Below are positions 34,028 through 43,401 of a stretch of DNA of 64,000 bases, in pieces. The stretch comes from Pseudomonas sp. BGr12 (lineage in GTDB: Bacteria; Pseudomonadota; Gammaproteobacteria; Pseudomonadales; Pseudomonadaceae). The number at the start of each line of letters is the position of its first letter. The first letter of the stretch is position 1. A program made the position numbers and the translations under genes. Under the pieces are notes generated by a model. It made no database searches. It was not told the origin of the DNA and saw only the letters and a program-made list of their open reading frames with translations. The DNA lies in assembly GCF_030272895.1 (NCBI RefSeq), contig NZ_JALRNF010000037.1:1-64000 (forward strand), written 5' to 3'.

Positions 34028-34668
34028 CGCCCGGCCAACGGTTGCGACAGCAATTGCAGGCGCTGGGCGATCGCCAGCGGCGGTGCGTCAGGACGGATCT
34101 TGCTCCAGCGCTTGTTGCCGACGTCGCCGGCGATCAGTTGCGTGGAATGTTGCTCGGGGCTCGGGATCAAGTGCCCCAGGCGCGCCAGCACCAGGTCGAT
34201 ATTGGCCTTGTCACCGGTCAGGAACAGCCAGTTGGGGCCGTCCACCCCTTGCTTCTGGGCGAATTCCTTGAGCACCTGCGGGGTGTCGTTCACCGGGTCG
34301 CTGCTCACCGAGATGAAGGTGACCTTGCTGGCCGCCTCCTCGCCCATGGCATCGCGCACCTCGCGCAGTTTGCGGGTGATCAGCGGGCAGGCATCGTTGC
34401 AGTGGGTGAAGATGACATTGAGCATCACCACCTTGTCCTTGAGCACGTCGCTGTAGAAGCGCAGGGTCCGACCGTTCTGGTCCTGCACCAGGGTGTCGGT
34501 GAAATAGGTCTGGGCATCGTGGGTACCGGCGGTCGGGGTCACCGCCGTGGGCTTGGGCGCCTCGGGCTGGTGGCCTTCATGGGCCAGGGCCTGGGGCGCG
34601 AGGAGGCCCAGGCAGGCGCTCAGCGCCAGCCACCGGGCGCCATGCCGGGTGCGGTTTGCGAGGCTCAT
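34024..34668 (-). CDS. SCO1/SenC copper chaperone (second copy)
   Basis: The 214-residue exported protein has a signal peptide ending near ALA/HEGH and the thioredoxin-like SCO fold. The copper-binding pair is C90-x3-C94 in FTHCNDACPL, and LGHLIPSPEQH near the C-terminal region carries the histidines. SCO proteins deliver copper or act as thiol reductants for copper sites. It overlaps both neighbours by 4 bp. Confidence 0.88.
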   Translation of the reverse strand: MSLANRTRHGARWLALSACLGLLAPQALAHEGHQPEAPKPTAVTPTAGTHDAQTYFTDTLVQDQNGRTLRFYSDVLKDKVVMLNVIFTHCNDACPLITRKLREVRDAMGEEAASKVTFISVSSDPVNDTPQVLKEFAQKQGVDGPNWLFLTGDKANIDLVLARLGHLIPSPEQHSTQLIAGDVGNKRWSKIRPDAPPLAIAQRLQLLSQPLAGR

Positions 34669-35312
34669 GGCTGCTGCTCCTGGGCAATGGCGGTGTGCTT
34701 GGCATGCACGCGCTTGGCGCTGAGGCGGTCGATTTCGCTGACCAGCAGCGCCGGGTCGGTAAAGCCATAGAAGCGCGTCCATTTGCCGGTACGACCGTCA
34801 CCCACCAGAATCAGCGGCGGGTGCTCGCCGAGGTTGGCGCTGAAGCTGCCCAGACCCTTGAGGGTTTCGGTCACGGCATATGGCGTACCGGTCAGCCAGC
34901 TCCAGCCGGGGCCGGCCTGGAAGGTCTTGGCGTAGGTCAGCAGGCGCTTGGGATCATCGCGCTGCGGGTCGACGCTGAGCGACACCAACTGCACTTCCTC
35001 CCCCACCCGCCCGCCAAGCTGCTTCTGCACCTTGGCCATGATCGACGACACCACCGGGCATACCGTGGTGCAGCTGGTGTAGATAAAGCCCATGACCACC
35101 AGGCGGTCCCCCACCAGGTCCTTTTCCAGGCGCACCGGCATGCCGTTCTGGTCCAGCAGCTGGACATCGGCAAAACGCACCGAAGTCTTCTCCTGGTGGG
35201 CGGCAGGCGTGCCATGGGCGCTATGATCGACACCGCCGTGGGCCTGGACCAGGCCACAGCTGGCGGCGAGCAGGCAGAGACTGAACAGTCTGCAGCGATC
35301 GAGCTTTCTCAT
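34665..35312 (-). CDS. SCO1/SenC copper chaperone (first copy)
   Basis: The 215-residue exported protein has a signal peptide of about 24 residues, then a His-rich start (HGGVDHSAHGTPAAHQ). The SCO fold carries C81-x3-C85 in YTSCTTVCPVV, DPQRDDP, and the conserved His in LGEHPPLI. With the adjacent second SCO it probably loads copper into the multicopper oxidase. Bacillus mnx operons also contain an SCO-like gene (MnxC). Confidence 0.9.
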   Translation of the reverse strand: MRKLDRCRLFSLCLLAASCGLVQAHGGVDHSAHGTPAAHQEKTSVRFADVQLLDQNGMPVRLEKDLVGDRLVVMGFIYTSCTTVCPVVSSIMAKVQKQLGGRVGEEVQLVSLSVDPQRDDPKRLLTYAKTFQAGPGWSWLTGTPYAVTETLKGLGSFSANLGEHPPLILVGDGRTGKWTRFYGFTDPALLVSEIDRLSAKRVHAKHTAIAQEQQP

Positions 35313-37288
35313 CGTACACTCCTTGAACCCGATTCAGACGCTTGTTGAGCCGCAGCGGGCAGTACCCGCAGGCTGGTGTAATTGTTCTCGGCAAAGCCAC
35401 TGCCCAGCGATGGGGCCTGCACATGCAGGTACCAGGCGCCGCTTTCAGCCATCTCCAGCGGCGCCTCGTAGATCCCGTCACCCACTTCCCGCACGGCACT
35501 GCTGCGCGCACGCGAGGTCGGCGCGAGGAAGTAGCGCACGCTCAGGTCCTTGACGCCGTTGCGCGGCGCACCGTTGCCTTCGACGATGCGAAAGCGCGCG
35601 GTAAAGGGCCGGCCCTGCACCACTACCTGGGAATCGAGCATGAACTCGACCCGCGGCGTCTGCCGGTGCGGCGCGGTGGGCGAAGCGGCCACGTCGGTGC
35701 TGAAGCAGTGAATGATCTGCGGCTGGTTGAGCAGGAAGGCCACATCGAAGGTGCCGGAGGCCGGCAGCTTGACCGTCGAGCTATACACCCCCGGCGCCAC
35801 TTCGCGCAGGCTGCGGTCGACCACCAGGGCGGCGCGGGCGTTGGCGCCGCGGTTGGCATAGCCGGACATCGGCGCATTCATGCCTTCGGCGTAGAAGTAG
35901 GTGGTGTTGTCCACCGGGTTGACCACGAACACCGAGTTCTCGTCGCGGGCCACGGTCAGGCCCTGGGCCAGCGGCAGGTTGCCGGCCTGGCGCGGCGCCG
36001 CAGGCCCGGCTTCGAAGCCCTGGACGATGGGTTCGCGGCCCTCCCCCAGGCTGCTCAGGTTGACCATGGTGACCTTGGGCGAGGCCAGCCCGCGAATATA
36101 GGCATAGGCGCTGGTGAAGGTCAGCTGGTAGGGTTCGGCGGACACCGGCAGGCTGTGGATCAGCCGGTCGGTACTGGCGTCGACCACCAGCGCCTTGTTT
36201 TCCAGGGTGTTGAGGGCGATGCCGAAGCGCCCGTCCTTGCTGAAGCGCATCGGCCCCAGGCCCTGCTCGCCCTGAATCAGGTGGCGCTGGGTGTGGTTGC
36301 GGGCATCGATCACGCTGATGGTGCCGTCGCGCCCGTCGGTCACATACACCGCCTGGGACAGCGCCGAATAGGCCACCGACAGCGGGTGCGAGCCGACTTT
36401 CAGGGTGTTGACCAGACGCATCTCGCTGGCATCGATCACGCTCAGGGTGCCGCTGTCGCGGTTGCTGACAAACACATAGCGCGAGTCGGCACTGAAGGCG
36501 ATCTCGTGATGTCCGGCACCGGTGGCGAAGAACTTCATGGCCTTGCGGCTGGGCACATCGATCACCGTCACGCCACTCTCGGCCGGATCGCTGGCATTGT
36601 TGCCGACCCACAGCAGGCGCTGGTCGGGCTGCATCGCCAGGCGCAGCGGCTGTTTGCCGGCGCTGAGGTTGGCCACGCGCTGGAAGGTCTCGGTGTCGAC
36701 CAACGCCACTTCACCGCGCTCGGGCATCGACACGAATACCTGCTTGTCGTCGCCGGCGGCCACCCAGTCCATGGGTTGGCCCGGCAGCTCGATACGCGCC
36801 AGGGTACTGGTGACGCCGCCCACCGACACCGACGGATCGATCACGGTCAGGCTGGCGTCCTTGTTCATCACCAGCAGGAAGTAGCCGTTGAGGTCGAGCA
36901 AGGGGCGCGCGCCGATGCTGCTCTTGAGAAACATCGCCACCCGCGCTTTGCAGCTCTTGTCGCGGTCCTTGGCCGCGTCACCGGTGAGGGCCGGGTCCAG
37001 CCAGGCGCCGGGGGTCACCCCCGACAGTGGCTGGCCGCTGTTCTGGTCAGTGATCTTGAAACGCACATTGGCAAACGCACCCTCGGTCAACACCCCGCCA
37101 CTGGCCATCGGCTTGGCCTCGAACTCGACGGTGACACCGTCGCGGCTCAGCCGGTGCAGGGCTTGCGAATCGCTCTCGACCAGCGCTTCGCGCGGGTCGC
37201 ACCACAGGCTTTCGTAAGCGATCCCCAGGCCCATCAACGTCAGGCCGGTCATCAGTCCCAGGTACAACGGTCTGTTCTTCGTGATCAT
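35309..37288 (-). CDS. YncE-like beta-propeller protein of the oxidase operon
   Basis: The 659-residue protein has an N-terminal membrane anchor or uncleaved signal (about 8-26) and an early beta domain. From about 125 a seven-bladed propeller has repeated motifs such as YVFVSNRDSGTLSVIDAS, AVYVTDGRDGTISVIDA and VFVVNPVDNTTYFYAEG. The C-terminal beta-sandwich part (about 480-640) includes repeated GVYSSTVKLPASGTFDVAF and GIYEAPLEMAESGAWYLHV units. No CxxCH is seen. It could be a scaffold or redox partner for the oxidase; that is inference from the operon. Confidence 0.8.
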   Translation of the reverse strand: MITKNRPLYLGLMTGLTLMGLGIAYESLWCDPREALVESDSQALHRLSRDGVTVEFEAKPMASGGVLTEGAFANVRFKITDQNSGQPLSGVTPGAWLDPALTGDAAKDRDKSCKARVAMFLKSSIGARPLLDLNGYFLLVMNKDASLTVIDPSVSVGGVTSTLARIELPGQPMDWVAAGDDKQVFVSMPERGEVALVDTETFQRVANLSAGKQPLRLAMQPDQRLLWVGNNASDPAESGVTVIDVPSRKAMKFFATGAGHHEIAFSADSRYVFVSNRDSGTLSVIDASEMRLVNTLKVGSHPLSVAYSALSQAVYVTDGRDGTISVIDARNHTQRHLIQGEQGLGPMRFSKDGRFGIALNTLENKALVVDASTDRLIHSLPVSAEPYQLTFTSAYAYIRGLASPKVTMVNLSSLGEGREPIVQGFEAGPAAPRQAGNLPLAQGLTVARDENSVFVVNPVDNTTYFYAEGMNAPMSGYANRGANARAALVVDRSLREVAPGVYSSTVKLPASGTFDVAFLLNQPQIIHCFSTDVAASPTAPHRQTPRVEFMLDSQVVVQGRPFTARFRIVEGNGAPRNGVKDLSVRYFLAPTSRARSSAVREVGDGIYEAPLEMAESGAWYLHVQAPSLGSGFAENNYTSLRVLPAAAQQASESGSRSVR

Positions 37289-37309
37289 GACCTCTACCCC
37301 TTGTTTTTA

Positions 37310-40300
37310 TTACTGCGCTGGTGGCGTAGACGGTGGAGCTTCCTCGGTGACGCGCAGGATCCCCCAGAGTCCCGAGGCATTGCCGTAGGCGGCGTAGTCG
37401 CGGAACAGGTAGTCACCTGGTATGGCGTTGCCGCCGCCGGCACTGTTCGACATGAAGCTGAAGTGCGCGGCTGGCAGTACGCTCTCCTGGGCACCGATGT
37501 ACATCGCTTGCGGGTTGTAGCCGAAGCGCACCGAGCCGATGCCAGGCAGGTTCAAAGGATAGCCTGCGGCGTCGGACTTCTCGGCCTGGTAGTTGTGCAG
37601 CGGCCACAGGTGCCCGTCGAGCTGGTAGTTGACCCCGCGGCTACCCCCGGTAGGCATCAGGATATGGCTGCGGAACGGCTGGCCAGGCTTGGCCCAGAGC
37701 ACCGGGGTCTGCGGATCGCCGCCGACCAGGGCGTTGCTGTAGGCCATATGGGCGTTAGGCACATCCGCCCAGCCATGACCGTCGGCATGCCCGAACGGCG
37801 CATCCGGAGCCAGGCCGAAGCGGAACCACAGCGGCTCGGTCTTGTAGTTGATGGCCATGTTCGAGTTGTCCTGTGGATCGCCCGCCACGCCGTTGCCTTC
37901 GGTGGCCATTCCTTCGACCGGCCGGCCGTCGGCCCAGCGCATGTTCAGCGAGCGCTGCCACAGGGTGGCAAAGTCGCGGTAGGCCGGTTGCCCCGGTACC
38001 TGCACCGTGGCCGAAGCGCGGCTGGCGGCATCCTCCGTCCAGGTCGCGGTTTGCGGCAGGATGCTCATGCCACCGATCAGGCCCTTCTGGCCCTGCTTGA
38101 TGACATCGGCCGGGGTGATGTTCAGGCCGCCGAACTCGATCGCCGTGGTGTTGATGTTGTCCACCGAGCGCCCTTGTTGCAGCACCGGCTTGCCTTCACG
38201 CTCCAGGTGACCGGCGTAGTACTGGTACACCTTGCTCGGGTAGGCGCCGCTGGTGCCGGCCCGTGGCGGTACGGTCTGCACCGGGTTCAGGCCGACGTTG
38301 GCACCGTCCGACTTGGTGATGTCGTAGGCCAGCAGCTGGGTGTGCAGGCCGACGTGGCTGGAAGGCCGCATCAGGTTGTTGTTGAAGGCGGTGGAGCCTT
38401 CGCTGCCATTGCGGTCACGCTTGACCACGTTATGCATCACCGCGGTGCTGGGCAGGTCCGGCATCACCATCGGCAGGCGGTTTTCCAGGGTGACCTTGAT
38501 GCACTCGCCAGCCGCTGCACGCAGCACCAGCGGTTCGATCGGCACCCCGGGCTTGAGCTTGCCGGAGACAGGGTCCAGGTCGGCCTTGCGCACATAGAGG
38601 ATGGCGGTCGGGTCATGCAACGGCCCACTGTGACCACCGATGGTGGAGGTCTCGCCATCTTCCGGATCGGTCACCGTCACCTGCGGGATGCTGGTGCGCC
38701 GGCTGTTGTAGACCAGGGTGCCGCCGTTGGCCTTGAGCGGGCCGCCGACATGCTGGCCGGCGCCGGCCGGGTCGTTGATGCTCACGCCCAGCGGGTTGCC
38801 GAGGATGTCGTTGGCCAGGGCCGCGACGATCTCATAGCTGCGCTGGGTGGTCGGCCGGGTACCGATGCCGTTGGGGTTGGTGGTGTAGCGTGGGCAGATA
38901 CCGTCGAACGCCACGGTATTGCGGGCCGCCATCGGCATGGCGTTGTTCGGCAGCGCGAACAGGTCGGTGCGTGGGGTGGTGTAGTTGCGCATGATCCCCC
39001 AGATACCGTTCCAGTAGCCCTCGTGGGAAGCGTCCAGCGAGTACAGGTAGTCACCGTTGGGCGCTGCGGAACTGGAGATCATCGACACCGGTGCCATGAA
39101 GCCCAGCTGTTCGGAGATGCCCACCATCTGCGAGGACTTCCACCCCGAGTTGGAGCTGTTGCCGAAGCCCGAGCCGTTCTGCAGCCACTTGACGCCGTGC
39201 AGGGTCACGTTGTGCTCCTCTTCATGACCACCGGCGTGCATGCGCAAGCGCACGTTGTCGCCGGAGTAGGTACGCAGCATCGGCGTGAAGGGGTCGCCCG
39301 CCTCGGCACCGCCCTTGTTGATGTGCGGTGGGAACAGCGTGGTGCCGCCGGTCGGGCCTGTTGCCGAGGTGATCAGCGCCGGCGACATGTTCATCGCCTG
39401 GATGGCACGGTCGGTACGGCTTTGCATGGCATAGGCCAGATCGCCGCCGTAGCCGTCGGCCTGCATGCCGCGCTTGCCGTCAGGTGCGACCTTGTTCGGG
39501 TCGTAGACGCGCAGGCCCAGCGGTTCGTTGCGGTAGTTGACGACGAACATGCCCGGGTCATCCACCGAGATCGCCTGCGGGCAAGGCCGCGACGGGCAGC
39601 CCGGGTTCAGGCCGCCACGGGACTCGACCACGGCTTCGAGCAGGTTCGAGGCCGCCCCGCGCACCGGCGGGTTGATGGCGTAGCGGAAGCTGTCGGCGGT
39701 AGCCGGGTAAGCCTGGGCGTTAGGGACGCCGTCAGGGCCTGCACCGACGTACACACCGGCCTCGTAGGCATGCTGGAAGTCGCTGTATTCCAGGAAGAAC
39801 TCGCGGTAGCTGTCGTTGCGACCGTCACCGTCATGGTCGCCGGTCTTGACCACTGCCTGCCACGAGGTCGGCCCGCCGTCTTCGCGCAGCGCCGGGTTGT
39901 ACAGCTGTTCGCCGGTCTCGGCGTGGTACCAGGTGGAGTTCGCCGGTTCCGCCAGCACGGTGGCGTACAGGCCCAGTTGCTGGTGAGTCGATGGGCCGAG
40001 ATGGTCATGGGTAAAGATGGTGCCCAGGCCACGGTCGACGTTGAACACGTTGACCACAGGGTCGGCGAACCAGCGTTGCATCGCCGTGCGGGCGCCCATC
40101 CAGTCGGCACGTCCGTATTTGCCGAAGAACGGGTGCGCCTTGGCCACCGGACACTCGGCCGTGCCTTCGCGCGGGTCGCCGGTCTGGCACTGGTTGAACT
40201 CGCGGATGGCATGGATACGCTCGACCACGGTACCGGGCGAGAGGATGCCGTCCTCGTAGTTCCAGCCGTTGGCCGAGCCGTCGGCGGCGGTCAGGTCCCA

Positions 40301-43177
40301 CTTGGGCAGGTGGATGTGCTGGCCGATCACGTCGGTCGGGGTACGCACCTGGTAGTCGTCCATCTCATAGAAGGACGGGATCAGGTTGGTGTGCTGGTAC
40401 ATCACGCAGTCGAAGGTGTTGATGCGCATCACCAGCGGCTCCGGTGGGCGCTGCTTGTTGATCACCTGCCAGGCGTCTTCCCAGAGGGCGATGATGCGTG
40501 CCTGCGGGAAGTGGTAGCCGACCTTGTTGTACACCGCGTCGAACTGGATGTTGGCGCCTTTGTAGATGCGTGGGCGGTCGGCGGTGTACTGCGAGGAACC
40601 GGTGAAGGTCATGCCGTCCATACGCTCGCCACTGGCGTATTCACCGAGGGGGCTGGCCTGGGTCAGGCGCTTGGCGCGGTCATCCATGCAGGGTTCGTAG
40701 TACGGCGCACCGGCGGTAGGCAGCGCACCGTTGGTGCGGAAGCTGCGCGGCACCGGCTGGGCACCCGGCACCAGGGCGTAACTGGGGTGTTCGAGCTTGG
40801 CGTGAAAGCTCATGGCTGCCTGCTCGACGTCGGTGCCCTCTTCCGGCAGGAACACCGCCTTGGCCTTGGTGATCTGCTTGGAGAAGTCCAGCGCGGTGGT
40901 GGTGACATCGGCTTCGCCACCGGCGGCCATGCCATCGAGGGCATGGCGTGGCAGGCCGCCGTCCCAGCCACCGACCTGGTTCGGGTCGAGGTTGGCCCAC
41001 AGGGCGTTGCCGCTGTTTTTCAGCGCCTTGGCCTTGTCCGGGTCGAGCATGTCCAGCGGTGGGGTTGGTGGACGCTGGCCAACCGTGCTTTCCATGCCGC
41101 CGATCCAGAAGGGATAGCCAGGGTTTTTCAAGGTGCCGTCGGCATTGGTGTCGTTGCGATCGACCAGCACCAGCGAGCCGATAGCCCGTGGTGCGGCTTC
41201 ATGCTGGCCGCTGTCGTCATCGGCTTCTGCTTCGTCCTCTTCATCGTCATCGTTCTCGGCGACTAGGGTCGGCGCCAGTTTCGGAATCACCGCGACCTTG
41301 CCCGGCATCGGCGCCATGGCCTTGCCTGGCAATGGCACCACGGCCGGAATCGGCGTACCGGCAACGATCTCACCGTCCGGCAAGGCACGGGCACCGGCGG
41401 CCGGCTTGCCGCTGCGCAGGGCATACGGCGTGCTGTGGAAACCGTCCTGGCTCTGGTTCGACACTTCCAGGCGAGTACCCTCTTCGAACACGTCGTGTAC
41501 CCGCCACATGCTCCACATGCCCTGGGCGAAGTGCGGATAGAAGTGGCAGTGATAGATGGCATCGCCCGCTACCCGGTTGCGGTTGCCCGAACCGCCGTTG
41601 GCGATTTCATAGGTGTAGCCGGCGCCTGCGCCAATGCCCTGGGCGTCGACATAGTCGGAGTTGTCGTCGTTGGGGTTGAACAGCCACTGGTGCCCGTGCA
41701 GGTGGAAGATGTGCTGCTCGTGACCGTTGTGGGTGTTGCGGAACTTGACGAAGTCACCGATATAGCTGTGGTTGACGTTGGACGGTTCCGACGGATACAG
41801 CGCCATGGTGGCCTTGACCCCGACCTGGTCGGCGTTCGGGGTCTGCCCCGGGCGGATGTTCTCAAGGCCAACGTTGGCCGGCACGTCCACCAGCATGGCC
41901 ACATCGCCGACGGTGTGCGCGCTCAGGAAGAACTCTTCATAGGCGCACGACAGGCAGTCATGCATCGGCCCTACGCCCAGACGGTTGGCCACCACTTCCG
42001 CGCCCATGCCACCGGAGCCGTAGTTGATCATGAAGGTGTCACGGGTTGGCTCCAGCACATGCCCCATCACCGGGTCTGCCCAGTAACCGGGGAACGCCTG
42101 GGTGGCGGCCGCTTCGTCGGTGAACTGCGCGGCGAAGTCACGGAACGGCTCGAGCCGGTTGGGGATCGCCGGGTTGCGCTTGCCGACACTTTCCAGCGGA
42201 TAGGTCGACGGCGGGAAGCTGCCATCGGTGTTGGGGCCCATGACCACGGCATCGCTTTCGCTGGAGATGATTTCGTTGCCATCGATCATCGCGACGATGG
42301 GCGAGCCGGCCTTGCCTTCACGGATCCAGGGCTCGCGCTGCGGATAGCGGGCCTCGTAATCGACAATGGGCTGGCCGGTGGGGGCGCGGCCGGTGGTGGC
42401 CAGGCGCATTTCTTCTTCGGTCAGGGTATTGCGGTAGGTGCGGGCGTTCTTCGGCAGCACCACGACCTGCCCGAACAGGCCGTTGGAGACGTTGCCGGCG
42501 GTGCCTTCACCGCCGAAAGTCGCGCCCTTGCTGGTGGCGGCGAAGGCGCCTTCGCGTTCGGCGTACAAGGTATAGGAACGGGTGGAACCGGGGGCGATCA
42601 GGAAGTTGCCGTTGCGGCCGGTGTTGGCGGCGATGTCACCGATGCTGTTGACCGCCTGCATGCCGTTGACCTGGAAGCCCACGTGACGGTCGGTGACCTG
42701 TTCGTCGGCGACGAAATTTTCTCCGTCTTCCGGCTCGATCGCTTCAGCACCTTCGTTCTCCTCGGCTTCGTTCTCCTCGCCTTCGTTTTCTTCTTCGTGA
42801 TCGATGCCGTGCTTGTTCGGGTTGGCCTGGTAGGCCAGCAGGTTCTGCAGGTTGACGGTCAGGCAGTCACCGGCGGCAACCCGCAGCACGATCGGCCGCG
42901 GGCGCTTGTCCGGGCGCAGGCTGACCTTGCCCGGCACCGCCGCCCCGCCATGGGCCAGGGACACCTGATGCTCGTCTACCACATCGCGGGCCAGGGCGAA
43001 CATCATGCCGTTGGCGTTCTGCGCACCCAGGCGGTTGAACATCAGCGGTTGATCGAGGGCGACGACGTTGGCGACCAGCGTGCGATTGCAGCTGATGGCA
43101 GCCTCACTGTCCACCTGCCAGCCCAGGGCGGCGGTGAGCAACAATGAACTAAGGACGGAGCCTTTTATCGGGATCAT
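37310..43177 (-). CDS. mnxG: giant multicopper oxidase, MnxG/McoA type (putative Mn oxidase)
   Basis: The 1955-residue exported protein has a signal peptide of about 28 residues. Copper-ligand motifs include HLHGHQW (about 492-498), HCHFYPHFAQGM (about 540-551), THDHLGPSTHQQLG (about 1054), NVTLHGVKW (about 1326) and YQLDGHLWPLHNY (about 1850). Two acidic tracts, about residues 126-152 (EENEGEENEAEENEGAE) and 639-657 (ENDDDEEDEAEADDD), could bind cations. Size and operon content match the MnxG/McoA oxidases that make Mn oxide in P. putida GB-1; which paralogue it is cannot be settled here. GGAGGT lies before the ATG and an exact sigma-54 promoter lies 42 bp upstream. Confidence 0.88.
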   Translation of the reverse strand: MIPIKGSVLSSLLLTAALGWQVDSEAAISCNRTLVANVVALDQPLMFNRLGAQNANGMMFALARDVVDEHQVSLAHGGAAVPGKVSLRPDKRPRPIVLRVAAGDCLTVNLQNLLAYQANPNKHGIDHEEENEGEENEAEENEGAEAIEPEDGENFVADEQVTDRHVGFQVNGMQAVNSIGDIAANTGRNGNFLIAPGSTRSYTLYAEREGAFAATSKGATFGGEGTAGNVSNGLFGQVVVLPKNARTYRNTLTEEEMRLATTGRAPTGQPIVDYEARYPQREPWIREGKAGSPIVAMIDGNEIISSESDAVVMGPNTDGSFPPSTYPLESVGKRNPAIPNRLEPFRDFAAQFTDEAAATQAFPGYWADPVMGHVLEPTRDTFMINYGSGGMGAEVVANRLGVGPMHDCLSCAYEEFFLSAHTVGDVAMLVDVPANVGLENIRPGQTPNADQVGVKATMALYPSEPSNVNHSYIGDFVKFRNTHNGHEQHIFHLHGHQWLFNPNDDNSDYVDAQGIGAGAGYTYEIANGGSGNRNRVAGDAIYHCHFYPHFAQGMWSMWRVHDVFEEGTRLEVSNQSQDGFHSTPYALRSGKPAAGARALPDGEIVAGTPIPAVVPLPGKAMAPMPGKVAVIPKLAPTLVAENDDDEEDEAEADDDSGQHEAAPRAIGSLVLVDRNDTNADGTLKNPGYPFWIGGMESTVGQRPPTPPLDMLDPDKAKALKNSGNALWANLDPNQVGGWDGGLPRHALDGMAAGGEADVTTTALDFSKQITKAKAVFLPEEGTDVEQAAMSFHAKLEHPSYALVPGAQPVPRSFRTNGALPTAGAPYYEPCMDDRAKRLTQASPLGEYASGERMDGMTFTGSSQYTADRPRIYKGANIQFDAVYNKVGYHFPQARIIALWEDAWQVINKQRPPEPLVMRINTFDCVMYQHTNLIPSFYEMDDYQVRTPTDVIGQHIHLPKWDLTAADGSANGWNYEDGILSPGTVVERIHAIREFNQCQTGDPREGTAECPVAKAHPFFGKYGRADWMGARTAMQRWFADPVVNVFNVDRGLGTIFTHDHLGPSTHQQLGLYATVLAEPANSTWYHAETGEQLYNPALREDGGPTSWQAVVKTGDHDGDGRNDSYREFFLEYSDFQHAYEAGVYVGAGPDGVPNAQAYPATADSFRYAINPPVRGAASNLLEAVVESRGGLNPGCPSRPCPQAISVDDPGMFVVNYRNEPLGLRVYDPNKVAPDGKRGMQADGYGGDLAYAMQSRTDRAIQAMNMSPALITSATGPTGGTTLFPPHINKGGAEAGDPFTPMLRTYSGDNVRLRMHAGGHEEEHNVTLHGVKWLQNGSGFGNSSNSGWKSSQMVGISEQLGFMAPVSMISSSAAPNGDYLYSLDASHEGYWNGIWGIMRNYTTPRTDLFALPNNAMPMAARNTVAFDGICPRYTTNPNGIGTRPTTQRSYEIVAALANDILGNPLGVSINDPAGAGQHVGGPLKANGGTLVYNSRRTSIPQVTVTDPEDGETSTIGGHSGPLHDPTAILYVRKADLDPVSGKLKPGVPIEPLVLRAAAGECIKVTLENRLPMVMPDLPSTAVMHNVVKRDRNGSEGSTAFNNNLMRPSSHVGLHTQLLAYDITKSDGANVGLNPVQTVPPRAGTSGAYPSKVYQYYAGHLEREGKPVLQQGRSVDNINTTAIEFGGLNITPADVIKQGQKGLIGGMSILPQTATWTEDAASRASATVQVPGQPAYRDFATLWQRSLNMRWADGRPVEGMATEGNGVAGDPQDNSNMAINYKTEPLWFRFGLAPDAPFGHADGHGWADVPNAHMAYSNALVGGDPQTPVLWAKPGQPFRSHILMPTGGSRGVNYQLDGHLWPLHNYQAEKSDAAGYPLNLPGIGSVRFGYNPQAMYIGAQESVLPAAHFSFMSNSAGGGNAIPGDYLFRDYAAYGNASGLWGILRVTEEAPPSTPPAQ

Positions 43178-43218
43178 AGTGCACCTCCGCTGGTGCCTGA
43201 GTTCTCTGGGGAGGCAGG

Positions 43219-43234
43219 AGCAAGTGCCGTGCCA
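43219..43234 (-). promoter_or_regulatory. sigma-54 promoter of the mnxG operon
   Basis: The minus strand reads TGGCACGGCACTTGCT, a complete match to TGGCACG-N4-TTGCW with correct spacing. The predicted start is near 43208, giving a leader of about 30 nt. CCCC/GGGG palindromes follow upstream at 43286-43323. Confidence 0.85.
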
Positions 43235-43285
43235 GAAGCTTTTATTGTTATTTATCAATACCTTGCATTTCGAATTGAATCTCAA

Positions 43286-43323
43286 TTGGGGGGCATTCCC
43301 CGCAATTCCCCAGCATTTGGGGG
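43286..43323. promoter_or_regulatory. CCCC/GGGG palindromes upstream of mnxG, candidate enhancer
   Basis: GGGGGGCATTCCCC (43288-43301) and CCCCAGCATTTGGGGG (43308-43323) lie 55-105 bp upstream of the sigma-54 promoter. The second has the same CCCC-N6/7-GGGG form as sites at 31770-31828 and 44033-44048. Confidence 0.6.
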
Positions 43324-43326
43324 TAG

Positions 43327-43397
43327 GTGGGAGCGGGCTTGCCCCGCGATGCGATGTGAGTGACGGACCGCAATCGCGGGGCAAGCCCGCTCCCACA
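43327..43397. repeat. REP palindrome pair (type 1)
   Basis: GTGGGAGCGGGCTTGCCCCG and the inverted CGGGGCAAGCCCGCTCCCAC, the same family as 3381-3452 and 10188-10259. It separates the mnxG control region from the lytic transglycosylase stop. Confidence 0.85.
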
Positions 43398-43401
43398 AGA
43401 A

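Noticed and set aside
35342..41266. Very long plus-strand open frame (about 1970 codons) opposite the mnx operon
   Set aside because: It is antisense to mnxG and the propeller and has the amino-acid makeup expected from reading GC-rich codons backwards (runs of His, Gln, Val, Gly). It has no family motif and no ribosome site.
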